Positions 36,141 through 47,500 of a stretch of 64,000 bases of DNA are shown in pieces. Positions within the stretch are counted from its first letter, which is position 1, and every line of letters starts with the position of its first letter. Source of the stretch: Paulinella micropora. Its lineage: Eukaryota > Cercozoa > Imbricatea > Euglyphida > Paulinellidae. The DNA lies in NCBI GenBank assembly GCA_019918135.1, contig WBZZ01003978.1, positions 120,001 to 184,000 of the forward strand, written 5' to 3'. The translations under genes and the position numbers were made by a program. Under the pieces are notes generated by a model. That model was given only the letters and a program-made list of their open reading frames with translations, searched no databases and was not told the origin of the DNA.

Positions 36141-36206
36141 TTGAGGACTGTGTTTGCTTTTATCAAGTTACAGACTTTTCTACTAGCTTTCGTTGGGGGC
36201 ATTACA
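36141..36206 (+). repeat. gypsy LTR 3'-end fragment
   Basis: 66 bp matching the last part of the gypsy LTR (TTGAGGACTGTGTTTG ... CGTTGGGGGCATTACA) with several substitutions. An older relative of the elements at 1-20671, cut at its left side. Confidence 0.85.
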
Positions 36207-36381
36207 GCCGCAGTGTGTTAGTGAAGACTTACAAAAGTTCGAGCTTGAACTGTTTTTTTATTAATATTGCTTGAACTTTTTATACAGAAATATTCTTTTT
36301 ATATAAATAAAACTTTTTCTGTAAATTAAACTTTTAAAAAAATTTATTATTATTAATATTAATAACAACTTTTTTTTACAT

Positions 36382-36663
36382 CATATTGCTGTTGACATTC
36401 AAGAGAACAACAAAAATTAGTTTTCATTTTTGTGTCAGATTTTCATTTTTGTGAGTTTTTCATTTTTGTGACAAAAATTCAAATTTTCAAATTTAACTGT
36501 AACATTTCGCGAAAATTTACGATATTTTGCGGACGAATATAGCCGTTAATTTGAAAAATTCAAAATTTTTCACCCAAAATCAAAATTCCAACCAAAACTG
36601 AAATTCCAACCAAAACAGAAAAATCAATTTTTTTTGTTGTCTTGAATGTCAACAGCAATAGTA
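36382..36663. mobile_element. MITE with terminal inverted repeats and TA duplication
   Basis: About 278 bp. The left end TTGCTGTTGACATTCAAGA and the right end (complement) match over about 30 bases apart from a 2-base gap, and each end is flanked by TA. The interior is AT-rich, with three TTCATTTTTGTG repeats and two AAATTCCAACCAAAAC repeats, and has no coding part. TA duplication and short inverted ends suggest a Tc1/mariner-derived element. Confidence 0.8.
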
Positions 36664-38073
36664 TTATTAATAATTAATATTCTAATGAAAAATGTCTCCA
36701 CTTGAATATCGTTATTTTTATTTCTGAAGTTCTAGCGAAGTGCCAGAAAAAATTAAGGTGATGATTATGATTATTAAACTGAAAAGTTGTAGAATTTCTC
36801 AACATCCCGAGATTCTGTTTGTTTTGTTACCGTACTTTAAGAAATTTTCCAAATTATCAGACGCAAAATATTTATATACTAAAACAAAACATTGTAATAA
36901 AAAATTTCTGTTCAATGCAAACCGAAAGCGTTCACCTTTAGTTCCCACGAACCGCAAGCAGCCGCGCCGCCCTATGAATCATTTTCTCCAACCAAATGTA
37001 AAATTGAAATTTATAATCGAACTATAGAGGGTGAACTGGGACATTATGCTACAAAAAAAGTAAGTGGGTGCCTGCGATTCTGGTGTGGCTGCTGCTGCAC
37101 TCGCCATGCGGGGTGCAACTACACCCGCCACGCATAATTCAACAACGCGTCAGCGACAGAACACCGACTGAGCTTCTAATCTCTATTTCTTCCCCCCCCC
37201 CCTTTTTTTTTTGTCTGAACTGGGAAAAGTAAGGATGAAAACTCAAAAAGAGGAGCCATCTTGGGCTGCGGTTCAGTATACGCTGGTAAATGAATAGTCT
37301 GAGTGTGTACAGCGGCTACAAAGACATATACACTCGGTATAGCTGCGAGACATATACACTCGGTGTAGCTGCGCTGTCTCAATACAGACTTTTGCCTTCA
37401 GCTGACTATACTCGCCACGCCAGCGCCTCCACACACAATGTTTGACTCACGTTGCTACATTCGCCACGCAGAACAGTAGCAACTTGTCTCAACACCATGC
37501 TGACTAAGCTTTTTTTTCTTTCTGTCCTCGAGAAGAACAAGGATACAACTCAATAGTCGAGAAGGACCAACTGAAATGATATTACGGTACAATGAACGCT
37601 GGTATTAACAAAGTGCTGTTGCAGTCTGCTGCAATCGGGCCACGCAGAGTACAGCAGCGCCTCAGCAATTTGTCGACTCAGGTTTTTTTTTTCTCTCTTT
37701 TCGCTCTTTTCTTCTTTCCGTTCCTTTTCGTTCTTTGTTCGTGGTACAACCAGTTTACACACCTAGTGTAGCAACCTCAAAAAAAAAACATGAGTGATAT
37801 GTTGAACGTGATATGATATCTGTATGTATGGATTGAAAAAGCGTTGAAATGATATCTGTATATCTGTTTTCCGTGTTTTTTTGAAATCAGCTTTTTTTCT
37901 TCTTGTTTTTTTCTTTTTCTTGGGAGGAGGTAGAAAAACACTTATAGTCAAGAGGGGTGGGTACGGTACAGATATCTCGGTATCTCGGTACGGTACAGAA
38001 TATGCTGCGTCCCCAATTCAAGTGACTACATCTTATCTACTACTAGTTACCCTACTGCACAGTCTCTCTCTCT
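36664..38073. other. AT-rich intergenic DNA, no gene recognised
   Basis: Contains a small plus-strand frame at 36740-37027 (95 residues, basic, nothing recognised), homopolymer runs (C and T near 37190-37212) and a 26-bp tandem pair at 37323-37374. This is downstream of the NBR1-like gene; no clear AATAAA signal on its strand was found near the stop. Confidence 0.5.
37323..37374. repeat. 26-bp tandem repeat, two units
   Basis: GACATATACACTCGGTATAG and its neighbour, with one substitution, repeat at a period of 26 bp. Confidence 0.8.
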
Positions 38074-39774
38074 CTATTCCGAGTTGCAGCCCGATGACAA
38101 CTCCGACCCCGCATTGCTCCCCGGATTGCTCGCATACAGCTCGTCGTCATTCAACGCCTCCTCGGCAGTGTCATTTCTCAACATCTCGAACTCCTCGCAC
38201 AAGTCTCGTCCCGTCTCAACGTTTAACTCGTCGCATTCTTCAGCCTCGGGCGGCAAAACAGCCTGCCCGGACATTTCAGGCGGCGGGTTCACAATGTCAA
38301 TGTCCAACCACATCCTTGGCCCGAAGAAGTGGTTCTCATCTGTCACAAGTCTGAAGAAAGCACGGCAGCGTCCTGCTGAGTTGGGAGTGGTCAGAATGAC
38401 CGAAACGTCCACAGTCTGTCCAGGGGTGGCGGCCTGAACCGGGAAACGGCTGTTCGGGTCGACAATCTCGATCCGCTCTGTTTCCCCCTTTCGCCCAGCC
38501 ACCGTTCGTGTGCAAGCTCGGAACAGCTTAACTCCCGTGCCGCGTGGCCATTGTACTGTGCCCGAGTTCTGCACCTGCCACGTCTTGATCACTGAGGAAC
38601 TCGGCTTGGTTTGCGAGCGGTCAGGATAGGTAAGGTCCTTGATGAACTTTGCTTTGTACGTGTGGGTGACCCACGCACCATTCCAGGACGAATCGTAGGT
38701 TAACCTCCCCACAGTTCTCTCGGCTGGCTTGTGAAGTTGATCGTTAGTTTCGCCTCTCTTGTTACCAACCATGACAGGAGCAGGAATTGTTGGGTTGACC
38801 TTGTTGACAACAGAAGCTAGGGGCTTAGCATGTGTAACAGCTGCAACTTTGGGAGCAATCTCGCAGGCCACAGGGTGGTTCTGCACTTGACACTTTGCCA
38901 CAGAATTGCAGGCACGAGCTGCAGCGGCCGCTTCCGCTTCCTTCACTCTTTCAGCCGCAGCCGCCGCGGTGGCTGCCATGAGAGTCAACTTGGCAGATTC
39001 AGAAAAACGCCCGCGGGCTTCCCTCTGAGATTCGGGTTTTCCACCGCCGCCGCGTGTGCCTTCTTTGTTAGGCAGCTCCCACTTGTTTGTCGGGTTGTTT
39101 GTTCTCTTCTCGCGCCACATTTGTTTGCGCTGATCGTGGCCTGCATCGGAAGAGGTACCTACATACATACATAAATTACGTGACATACATACATACATAC
39201 ACACACACACATACATTCGTACATACCGCTCGACTCCGAGTAGGTTGAGAAGGATGTCGAGGGGGCCACGGTCGAATCAGAGACGCTGTCAGAGGAGGTG
39301 GAAGAAGGTGCCGTGTCGATTGGCTGTACATAGAGCTTGAGGATCTTATTCTCTGCTTCAGCTACTTCGAAGGCCTCCTGCAGCTCCTGGTCGAGATAAA
39401 CTGCGATCATATCTCCTTCGTCATCTTTGTAGGACCTACAGCAGCAGCAATGAAATGAAACTCAGACGACCTCAATACCAAGTAAGAAACCATAGACAAA
39501 TCTTGTGCGTCGTTTCAAACATCACTATCCTACATATTTTGCGTTTCGGTTTTCTTTTGCTGCTTCTTGTCCTATTTCATCACCTTCGACGAACTCAGTC
39601 TCAATCAGTATAAGTGCATCATCTGTACTGTTCTGCATCCCCGTCGTCTTTTATCCCCCCCCCCTCTCTATCTCTCTATATATATGTATATATATATTAT
39701 ATATATATGTTATGTATGTTATATATATATATATAATAATAATAATAATAATAGTAATAATAATAATAATAATA

Positions 39775-39822
<48 letters not shown>

Positions 39823-40160
39823 TAATAAACATGTATAAAAATACATATATATCTTGCCTAGCTTTCCCTATTCGTCGTTTAAGCTTCAACCAATTCTTCT
39901 CGGTTTTTGACTTACAGGGAAAATGGCCTTGTTTTCAGCCCGAAGCACTTCTTGACAGACTGGATTGCTTCAGCAATCGTCTTGGACTTGAGCTTGAGTC
40001 GTCGAAGATCGCCCCCGTGCACCAGCTTCACAGGGTAGGCTCTGATTAGGTTTTGCGGCATATCGGCAAGGAGGTGGTCACTTACTGAGATGTTATCAGA
40101 CGAGAAAGACCGAAAAAGAGGCTTTGTGGTTGAAAGATTTGTTGAAGTCGCCATCTTCAA
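38074..40160 (-). CDS. NBR1-like autophagy receptor (PB1 + four-tryptophan FW domain), three exons
   Basis: Exons 40160-39916, 39435-39227 and 39158-38074 join to 512 codons; both introns are GT-AG (donors GTAAG and GTATGT) and keep frame. The start ATG has an in-frame TAA 9 bases upstream. A PB1 domain spans about residues 40-115: basic K45 and R53/R54, then an acidic OPCA-type motif Y-K-D-E-G-D-M-I split by intron 1. An Ala-rich helical region follows. The FW domain (about 308-441) has W310, W314, W345, W355 (N-S-G-T-V-Q-W-P) and W435. The tail is acidic and contains E-E-F-E-M-L (F475-L478), a good candidate Atg8-interacting motif. NBR1 proteins carry ubiquitinated cargo to the autophagosome through PB1 oligomers. 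I see no ZZ finger and no C-terminal UBA, so the protein is shorter than animal or plant NBR1. It is the only clear host gene in the window. Confidence 0.88.
39159..39226 (-). other. intron 2 of the NBR1-like gene (68 bp)
   Basis: Begins GTATGTACG and ends TATGTAG on the minus strand. It consists largely of TATG/TG repeats, so reading through it gives only a low-complexity stretch rich in M, C and Y. Confidence 0.88.
39436..39915 (-). other. intron 1 of the NBR1-like gene (480 bp) with (AAT)n and (TA)n
   Basis: Donor GTAAG at 39915, acceptor TGCTGTAG ending at 39436. It contains TA and AAT repeats (about 39677-39823). The intron interrupts the PB1 domain, and joining the exons restores an uninterrupted PB1 sequence. 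Confidence 0.88.
39735..39823. repeat. (AAT)n microsatellite in intron 1
   Basis: About 90 bp of AAT repeats with single changes, next to a TA-rich run. Frames of poly-N or poly-I here are artefacts. No SINE head was found beside it, although the repeat unit is the same as in the SINE tails. Confidence 0.9.
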
Positions 40161-40291
40161 GCCTTAGGCTTCTCGAACCGTGTCGAGGTCAGCGCTGAAT
40201 TTTGGAGTCTCGGACCGTCGAAGGTCCTTGTATCTTGTTGCAGCCGAAATGGTTGGCTGACCTACAAAGCAACACGCAAAAAGTGTCCATG

Positions 40292-40437
40292 AGATAGTTG
40301 CATTCAAAATTTTCGATAAATATCTTCACAGACATGCACGCATACATTGAGGCAGTCGTTCACTAGATAGTTGCATTCAAAATTTTCGATAAATATCTTC
40401 ACAGACATGCACGCATACATTGAGGCAGTCGTTCACT
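40292..40437. repeat. 73-bp tandem repeat, two units
   Basis: The unit starting AGATAGTTGCATTCAAAATT is repeated (40292-40364, 40365-40437) with almost no differences. It lies about 130 bp upstream of the NBR1-like start and could touch its promoter. A recent duplication. Confidence 0.9.
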
Positions 40438-41918
40438 CATACATATGCTGCATATTAACTGACATGCATGTGAGACAGGCCAGGTAAAGGCATGATCATT
40501 TCTATTTTCTCAGCAACATTAGCACGTAAGAAGAAGTCCATAAGAGTCAGGCAGGGCAGACCATTCCTGACCAGCAGCGGAAGCAATCGGAAGCAACAAC
40601 GACACAGCAACAACAGAAATAACAGATTTAACAACCAGGACAGACAAGACAAACAGAAACCACATTATCAACAAAACCGTTTAACAAAGGGGTGAACCGT
40701 AACAGCAGATTCAACAAGAACACGACATCCATGCTTGGCTTCTTGGCTGCTGCATTTAGAGTTATGTCATTGTTTATGGTGCTCCTGTGCTGCGCACCTT
40801 CTAGAGCGTCTTTTTTCATCCATAAAAGCATCGAACTCAATAGGTTCCACAACATCACGAACACAAACACCACCGACACGGCTACCAAAACCTTTCGACC
40901 AGCATCCAAATCCACCCACCAAACATCACCCTCTCTGGGCGACTTTTTTTTTTGAGGTGGTTTTTAAAGTTTCTCTAGAAGAAAAAGAAGAAAAAAGGAA
41001 GCAAGCTGAAACTTTGTGGATCCTCAGGCAACATTTTCAGCCATTCGATAAAACTACTTCTCCAAATGCGCGAGGATTATGAGAAGCCCATATAGGAAGA
41101 CTATCCTCTCAATAATTTGTCCAGCAACCAAAGGGGCGACAATTCCTATTGATCATTGGGGAACATAACTTCAATACGAAAATTGGGTGGACATTGCGCA
41201 CATATCTGACCATTGCACACATTTCCCTCCTTCGACTCCCGTCGGTGAAAAATTTTGATCACATCTTGGTCTCGCGCCCAAGAGCGAGACCAACCTAGGA
41301 CAGCATTGAGGAAAAAGTTTGGGGAAATTTGCCTCCTGGTCCATATTTCTAGGTACGGTGGCACCTTGGCTATATGGCTCGCGATAAATGAGTCAGTACT
41401 TGAGTCGATTATGAGGTTGTACTGGAGTTCGGGGTTGTTCTGCTGTCGGGGGGTGTACCCAGGAGATTGTTGGGGCCTAATAGAGAGGATTTTTGCAGTG
41501 GTAGTCCTTGCGGTTCACATTCGCTTCCATTGTAACCTTTGTGAGTTCATTGGCCTCTTCCCTTGCAGCTGAAGAGATGATCGCGAGGTCACAGTAGTTT
41601 AGGGTCGCACTTGGGCACGCTTTTTCAATATATACACCCCCGCCCCCAGAGACACACCGGCCCGCCCGCCAGGACAAAAAGGCAACGGATATTAATATTT
41701 AAAATAATACTTTAAAATATAAAGACACATACACTAGATACAGGATGACAAACGACTGCACTGAAAAAAAGGGAAGTAGTAGATTTACAATTTCAAAAGG
41801 ATGTATTATGATAAAGAATAATGAAAAAAGACTGATTGTAAAAATTCAATGGATGGAAGGATGTAAAACGATGTTTAAGAGTTTTATTATTTGAAAACGA
41901 AGAACCCAATAACAAGCA
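40438..41918. other. no gene recognised between the NBR1-like gene and the viral fossil
   Basis: Several frames up to about 115 codons exist on both strands (for example 40492-40695, basic and glutamine/asparagine-rich). None has a recognisable domain. The left edge of the viral element must lie here or just to the right. A GC-rich patch with many C (41630-41670) and the change to AT-rich DNA after about 41690 may mark it. Confidence 0.45.
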
Positions 41919-42152
41919 ATGGAAGAAACAAACAAATACTACGATGAAAAAGTAACACTAAAGTATGATGAATGGAAAGTTGATTATGATAAGGAAACAA
42001 AAGAAATCAAAAAAGAAAAGAAAAGAAATTGGAAGAATAAAACATTCAAGTGCGAATGCGGAGCTGAAATAAATATGAGTAGCAAAGCAAGACATATGAA
42101 ATCAAACATACACAGCGGGTGCAAGCCCCCGCATCCCCAAGCGGGGTTGTAG
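41919..42152 (+). CDS. small zinc-finger protein of the PLV
   Basis: 77 residues, looks whole. A lysine-rich coiled N-terminus (about 1-45) is followed by one zinc-finger-like unit C-E-C-G-A-E-I-N-M-S-S-K-A-R-H-M-K-S-N-I-H (C-x-C...H-x5-H). Such short C2H2-like proteins are common in PLVs and large DNA viruses. A DNA-binding role is inferred, with no further evidence. Confidence 0.65.
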   Translation: MEETNKYYDEKVTLKYDEWKVDYDKETKEIKKEKKRNWKNKTFKCECGAEINMSSKARHMKSNIHSGCKPPHPQAGL

Positions 42153-42179
42153 GGGTTTACCCCTACACCGCCAGCCCCG

Positions 42180-42424
42180 CCCGCCCCGCCCTAATTTCCA
42201 TCTAAACACAGTGCATCCCTTATATATAGACACGAGTGCACACGGCGGACCACGGCGGGGCCAAACAATTTAGATAATTAATTTTTATTTTTGAAAATTT
42301 TATTTTCTTATATATACACTGACAAACGATGGAGACACACACTTACAACTGAATACAGTGTAGGTTAGACAAATTTAGGGAACAAAAAATTAATTATTAA
42401 ATCAAAAGTATCAGGGATCATGAT
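42180..42424. other. non-coding gap before the PLV polymerase
   Basis: A GC-rich patch (to about 42265) followed by very AT-rich DNA. TATATATAGACACG and TATATATACACTGAC may be promoter-like. No coding part recognised. Confidence 0.35.
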
Positions 42425-45400
42425 GTGCTTTACATAATACCTGAGGGGTATAAAAGAAAATATAAGGTGGATACAACAACGACCCAGAATTACTTGAATA
42501 GAGTAAGATGTGCTGTTTACTTTGATGCTATGCCAGAAGCACCACCCTTAAATGTAGATTTACAATCTCAGTTTGAAGCGAAAGTGAGAGAAAGAAAAGA
42601 AAAGGTGAAAGACCTAATGCGGTATGCGAACTACGAAATCAAACATGTTGATAGAAAGAAACACATGCTGGGTGTTAATGATAGCAAGTATTGTGTTAAA
42701 CTGACTGGAAACTTCACTTCTTTCAGCATGAATGATATTCTACAGTTCATTGAGATAATACTGAATAACTTTATCAAAAGACAGATGCAAAGTAATATTG
42801 TTAGTGTAAGTATCAAGTTTGTAGATTACTATGGAGCTGTATCTAAGTGTTTGAAGACTATTAATCAGATTTCTGTCAGAGATGTTTTGGAAAGATTGTC
42901 AGCATTATTTCAAAGCAACGAAAATCTTTATACAGATGAAAAGGAGTCTAATATTGATAAGTTTAGATTCGCTTTGAAATCTGTTGAAATGAAGACGGGA
43001 GGGACTAGGCTTCAGGTAATTAATAAGTTGGATGTATATAAAAAGAAAGCTGTAATTGAAATTAATAATACATACAACATTTGCTTAGCACAAGCAATTG
43101 TTGTAATAAAAGCGAAAAAAGAAAAACACGAAAAATTTAAAGTAATAATGATGGGACGAAAGATACAGGAGGAGATGACGATTAAGTTGCAAGAAGAAGC
43201 AAAATTCATTCAGGATGTGTGTGGTATTCCTGAAATCAATACATTTGCTATCCACATTAAATACAATCTAGTTATTGTTGAATTCCCTGACAAGATTGTT
43301 TATAAGATATACATGCTTAATGAAAAGTGCGAGCGACTTACGAACATTTACATACTTAAGACAGAGAACCACTACGATGCGATAACCAATATGAAGTCTA
43401 TGGTAGATAAAGAAAACTTCTGTAAGTTATGCTTACGAGGATTTCAAAAGAAACATGCATGCGAATCTAAATGTAATATCTGCGAAACCAAAGACTGCAA
43501 GGGTATTAACGATAAACGCAATTGGACTGATTGCTATTCGTGTAATAGAAAGTTTCCAAACACTGTATGTTTCAATAACCACAAGAAGACGAACTGCGCT
43601 ATCAAAGCGAAATGTCTTTCGTGCGGACTTAATTACAGGAAGAATAACTAACACAAATGCGGTTATGCGAAATGCAGTAATTGTAAGGAACTGAAACCAC
43701 TTGAACACCAATGCGAAATCGTGAAGAAAGACATATTACTTTTTTCAGAGAAATACATATTCTTTGATTTTGAAGGGACACGGGACACAGGCGAGCACAT
43801 TGTTAATCATGCGGAAAGCCAGTATTACGATGCGAAGGAACCACCAGTTATCCATAAGAACATTGATGATTTCTGTAAGTGTGCTTTTGAACCTAAGCAC
43901 AACGGCTTTACATTCATTGCTCATAACAGTCGTGGTTATGATTGTCAGTTTATTCTTAAGTGGTTGGTGGATGACAGGCACCATTCGTCATTTATCAAGG
44001 AGGTAAGATAATGATGATGACTTTGAAGAAATACAGCTTCATTGATAGTTTGAGTTTTCTTACTATGCTGTTGTCAGACTTTCCTAAAACATTCGGATTG
44101 AAAGAACTTAAAAAATGTTTCTTTCCTCACTTCTTCAATACTGACAAAAACAAAATTATGTTGATGTTATGCCTCATAAGAAGCACTACGGTTACGACAC
44201 GATGAAAGATAAGAAAAGAGCGGAATTCTTAGAATTGTATGAAAACAAAAAAAACAACACATTTGACATGAGGAAGAAAATCGCGGAATACTCATAGCGA
44301 TGTTGACATATTGAGAAGTGGATGTATGGATTTTAGAAAGCAGTTTCTAGAATTCGGTATTGACCCGTTTCAATATACAAGTATTGCGAGTTGTGTTATG
44401 ACTTTGTATCAGCCTAAGTTTATGCGAGAGAATTCAATTGCTGTGTTGAAGGCAGAAGCAAAACAGGATTACCTCTCGGGCTTGTGTTGAATGGATAGCT
44501 TACAGAAGCAGGTGAGACAAAACTGATATCAAACATGCTTTCAATGGTGGTGAAAAGATGTTTCAACGTGGTCAATCCCGTGTGTACGTAGATGGTTGGG
44601 ATGAAAAGGCTAAAACCGCTTACGAATTTCACGGCTGTCTCTGGCACGGATGTCCAAAGTGCTTCAATGGAAATACCATTAACACTAAGAAGAACAAGAC
44701 GATGGGCGAACTATACAATGCAACACTGAGACGAGAAAAAGAACTAAGCAAACAAGTCAGCAAAATAGTATCTATCTGGGAATGTGAATGGAGATTAATC
44801 AAAACGAGTGAAAATATAGCGGAAGATACTAATGAACGAATTACGGAACAAGAAGGACTGAACCCGCGAGACGCAATGTTTGGAGGTAGAACGGATGCTC
44901 TAACATTGTATTTGAAATCACGGCACAACGATGAATACGCGAAATACATTGACATATGCTCTCTGTATCCTACCATTATGTTTTACGACCTTTACCCTAG
45001 CGGGCACCACGAAATCATTAGACTGAACAACGACGACGACCGAAAAGATATGAAAAACAAAATTATAAACAGAGAATATTTCGGAGTGGCTAAGGTTAAG
45101 ATGCTACCGCCGAGAAAATTACTACACCCCGTTTTACCTAAGGCTGATAGAGGAAAACTGATGTATTACTTATGCGATAAATGCGGAATGACCGAACAAA
45201 AGGATGAATGTAAGCACATCGATAACGAGCGAGCAATAACTGGCACTTGGGCAACTCCTGAAATTTACAAGGCCTTAGACAAATGCTACAAGCTAATTAA
45301 GGTGTATGAGGTATGGCACTGGAAGGAGCAGAGCAGTAGCATGTTCAAAGATTACATAAAAACTTTCTTAAAGGTTAAACAAGAGTCAAGCGGATATCCT

Positions 45401-46332
45401 GATGGATGTATTACACAGGAACAAAAAAGAAACTACATTGACAGTATGGAAGTCAGGATGGGAATTAAGATGGGCGAATACAAAATAGAGAAAACCCCGG
45501 ACGGCGAGCGGTTGCTAAGTTGTGCTTAAACTCGTTTTGGGGCAAGTTTGGTGAAAAGCAAAACAAAACTAAAAACAAAATGATAAAAGACAAAGATACC
45601 TTGTACAAGTTAATGAGCGACAAGTCAGTCGATAACATAAACATAAACATTATTAACGACAAAGTAATAGAAGCGAGTTATGACCTTAAACAGGATGCGG
45701 TAAGCGACCCCGTGAAAACAAATATTGTAGTTGCTTTATTTACGACTTGCCATGCGAGGATTAGACTATATGAGATGATGGACAAACTAGGCAACCGAAT
45801 TCTATACCACGATACTGACAGTGTCATATACACAACAGACTTAACGAAAAGAGAAACAGATGTTAAAACGGGTAAGCTGTTAGGTGAATGGACGAACGAA
45901 CTACACGGAGCAAAGATTATGACCTTTATCGGAGGTGGGCCAAAGTGTTATGGATATGTCTTAGATAACGGCAAAGCAAGTATGAAAGTCAAAGGCTTTA
46001 GTATGAATTATGAAAACAATAAATTATTAAATTCACCAAATATGTTAAGTGTCATCAGTTGCGGACTTGGAATTAAGAACAGCGACCTTATTGAGAACGG
46101 TAAGAATGAATTGTTAGAGTTGCTTAAGTCTCAGGAAGAAAAATTGATTGCTAAACGAATTGAAAAATCTGGTAAAGTTGTTATAGTAGAGAACAGCAAG
46201 ATAACAAGAGACAAACAACAGAAAGAAATAACGAGTGAATACTTAGAAAAAATATTCAGCTTTACTTACACTAAAAGAAATATTATAGGTATTGTAGATA
46301 ATGCGATTGAAACTAGACCGTTCGGCTATTGA
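42425..46332 (+). pseudogene. protein-primed family B DNA polymerase region of the PLV (broken)
   Basis: The N-terminal part includes a Cys/His cluster (about 43415-43640, many C-x2-C pairs), as in Polinton polymerases. An exonuclease domain follows, with F-D-F-E-G-T and F-I-A-H-N-S-R-G-Y-D. The polymerase palm has D-I-C-S-L-Y-P-T-I-M, N-S-F-W-G-K-F-G and the catalytic Y-H-D-T-D-S-V-I-Y. This enzyme copies the linear viral genome, starting from a terminal protein. Roughly four breaks, so it is not functional as it stands. Its presence on the strand opposite the capsid genes fits PLV layout. Confidence 0.93.
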
Positions 46333-46356
46333 ATGAAAAAGCAATAAAAGAAAAAT

Positions 46357-47007
46357 TTATTTTTTTGCCTTTTTGCCCCTACCCTTTTTTTGGGATTGTA
46401 AGGGCTTGCCCTTACTAAAGCTTCTTATCGTATGAATTCCTTTTGTCTGCTTAACTAACTTAGTATTTACAGCCGTAGCCCCTAACAATGATACGGGGTC
46501 AAATGCGGTTCGGTAGTTCGTCGTTAGCTTCGCAGTCTTAGCCCTTTTACCTTTTGGATTTACTTTCACAGCCACTCTGTCAATCACTCCGTCAATGAGG
46601 TCTCTTGTGCTACTACCTTTATTGTATGTAGTCGCCTTTACACCTGTTTGTCTGCTTAAATCTTTTGCTATTGTGCCACCTAGTGAATGACCAGTCAGCT
46701 CTACATTATCCTTACCATATATCTTTATGACCTCATTAACCAGCTTCTGTTCTTCTTTGTATCTAATTGTTCCTTTCAATACTACCTTTACCAATGCGAC
46801 ATCGGTTAGCAAGTCCCTTTTATCCGCACTTCCCCTAAATGCTACAATAGCTTTACCATCTTTTTCATACACTGTTGATTTTTCTTTGCTGGCGACTGGT
46901 TTCCATCCGTCAGCACCATTTCTATCTGACGAAGACAAATAGACATCCTCCGACAACTCAGCACTGCCTCCCTTTTGTTTCCTGTATTCTTTATCCGCCT
47001 TTTTCAA
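46357..47007 (-). CDS. lipase-like alpha/beta hydrolase of the PLV
   Basis: 216 residues, looks whole. The class-3 lipase nucleophile motif G-H-S-L-G-G lies at residues 106-111 (S108), preceded by A-F-R-G-S at 57-61, a typical oxyanion-hole strand. The N- and C-termini are strongly basic (G-R-G-K-K-A-K-K end). Similar lipase genes occur in several PLVs and virophages, where a role in crossing or leaving host membranes has been suggested. Convergent with the polymerase gene. Confidence 0.82.
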   Translation of the reverse strand: MKKADKEYRKQKGGSAELSEDVYLSSSDRNGADGWKPVASKEKSTVYEKDGKAIVAFRGSADKRDLLTDVALVKVVLKGTIRYKEEQKLVNEVIKIYGKDNVELTGHSLGGTIAKDLSRQTGVKATTYNKGSSTRDLIDGVIDRVAVKVNPKGKRAKTAKLTTNYRTAFDPVSLLGATAVNTKLVKQTKGIHTIRSFSKGKPLQSQKKGRGKKAKK

Positions 47008-47135
47008 TGCTTCACCATAGGTTATGTATGCTTAGCAGAGTAAGCCTTAACAAAGATTATCCATTGAGACATTTCGTATATTATTAATTAATGATTTTTT
47101 ATTTTTTAATATTACCCTATATATACCGCCCTACT

Positions 47136-47411
47136 ATGACCACCCTTACAAGACTGTGCGAGAAATTCCAAAAACTTTCCATTGAAGGTGAAAAAAAATC
47201 CTTCTCGTTGGAAGATGTTCAAAAGGTAATACACGACAAAATAAAAGCAATTGAAGAAATGAGAAATACACAGCCGAAGGATACTTTTCAATTCGGCAAA
47301 TACCGCGGAAAGAAGTTTGAAGACATAGCAAAGATTGACAAGCCATACATAGAATGGTTAATGAAACAATCGTGGTGTAGGACCAGAGATGAATTGAAAA
47401 AGTATTTGTAG
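47136..47411 (+). CDS. small protein with an exonuclease X C-terminal-like motif
   Basis: About 91 residues from MTTLTRLCEKFQ, looks whole; a start at 47091 is possible but gives an unlikely hydrophobic leader. The C-terminal half has F-Q-F-G-K-Y-R-G-K-K-F-E-D-I-A and Y-I-E-W-L-M, the pattern of the small domain found at the end of exonuclease X and in many phage and virus proteins. It is the only plus-strand gene in the right part of the element. Function unknown; nucleic-acid handling is plausible. Confidence 0.6.
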   Translation: MTTLTRLCEKFQKLSIEGEKKSFSLEDVQKVIHDKIKAIEEMRNTQPKDTFQFGKYRGKKFEDIAKIDKPYIEWLMKQSWCRTRDELKKYL

Positions 47412-47500
47412 GAGCTTTTTAAAAAAAACCTCCTACGACTCAAAAACTTATTCACTTATTTTATTTTTTTTGTTTTGGTGAAGCTTTTTCAAAAGGTTCA

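Noticed and set aside
39159-39216. Read-through start of NBR1-like exon 3 at MYVCVCMYVC
   Set aside because: This is intron 2 sequence; GT-AG borders and the PB1/FW order show that exon 3 begins at 39158.
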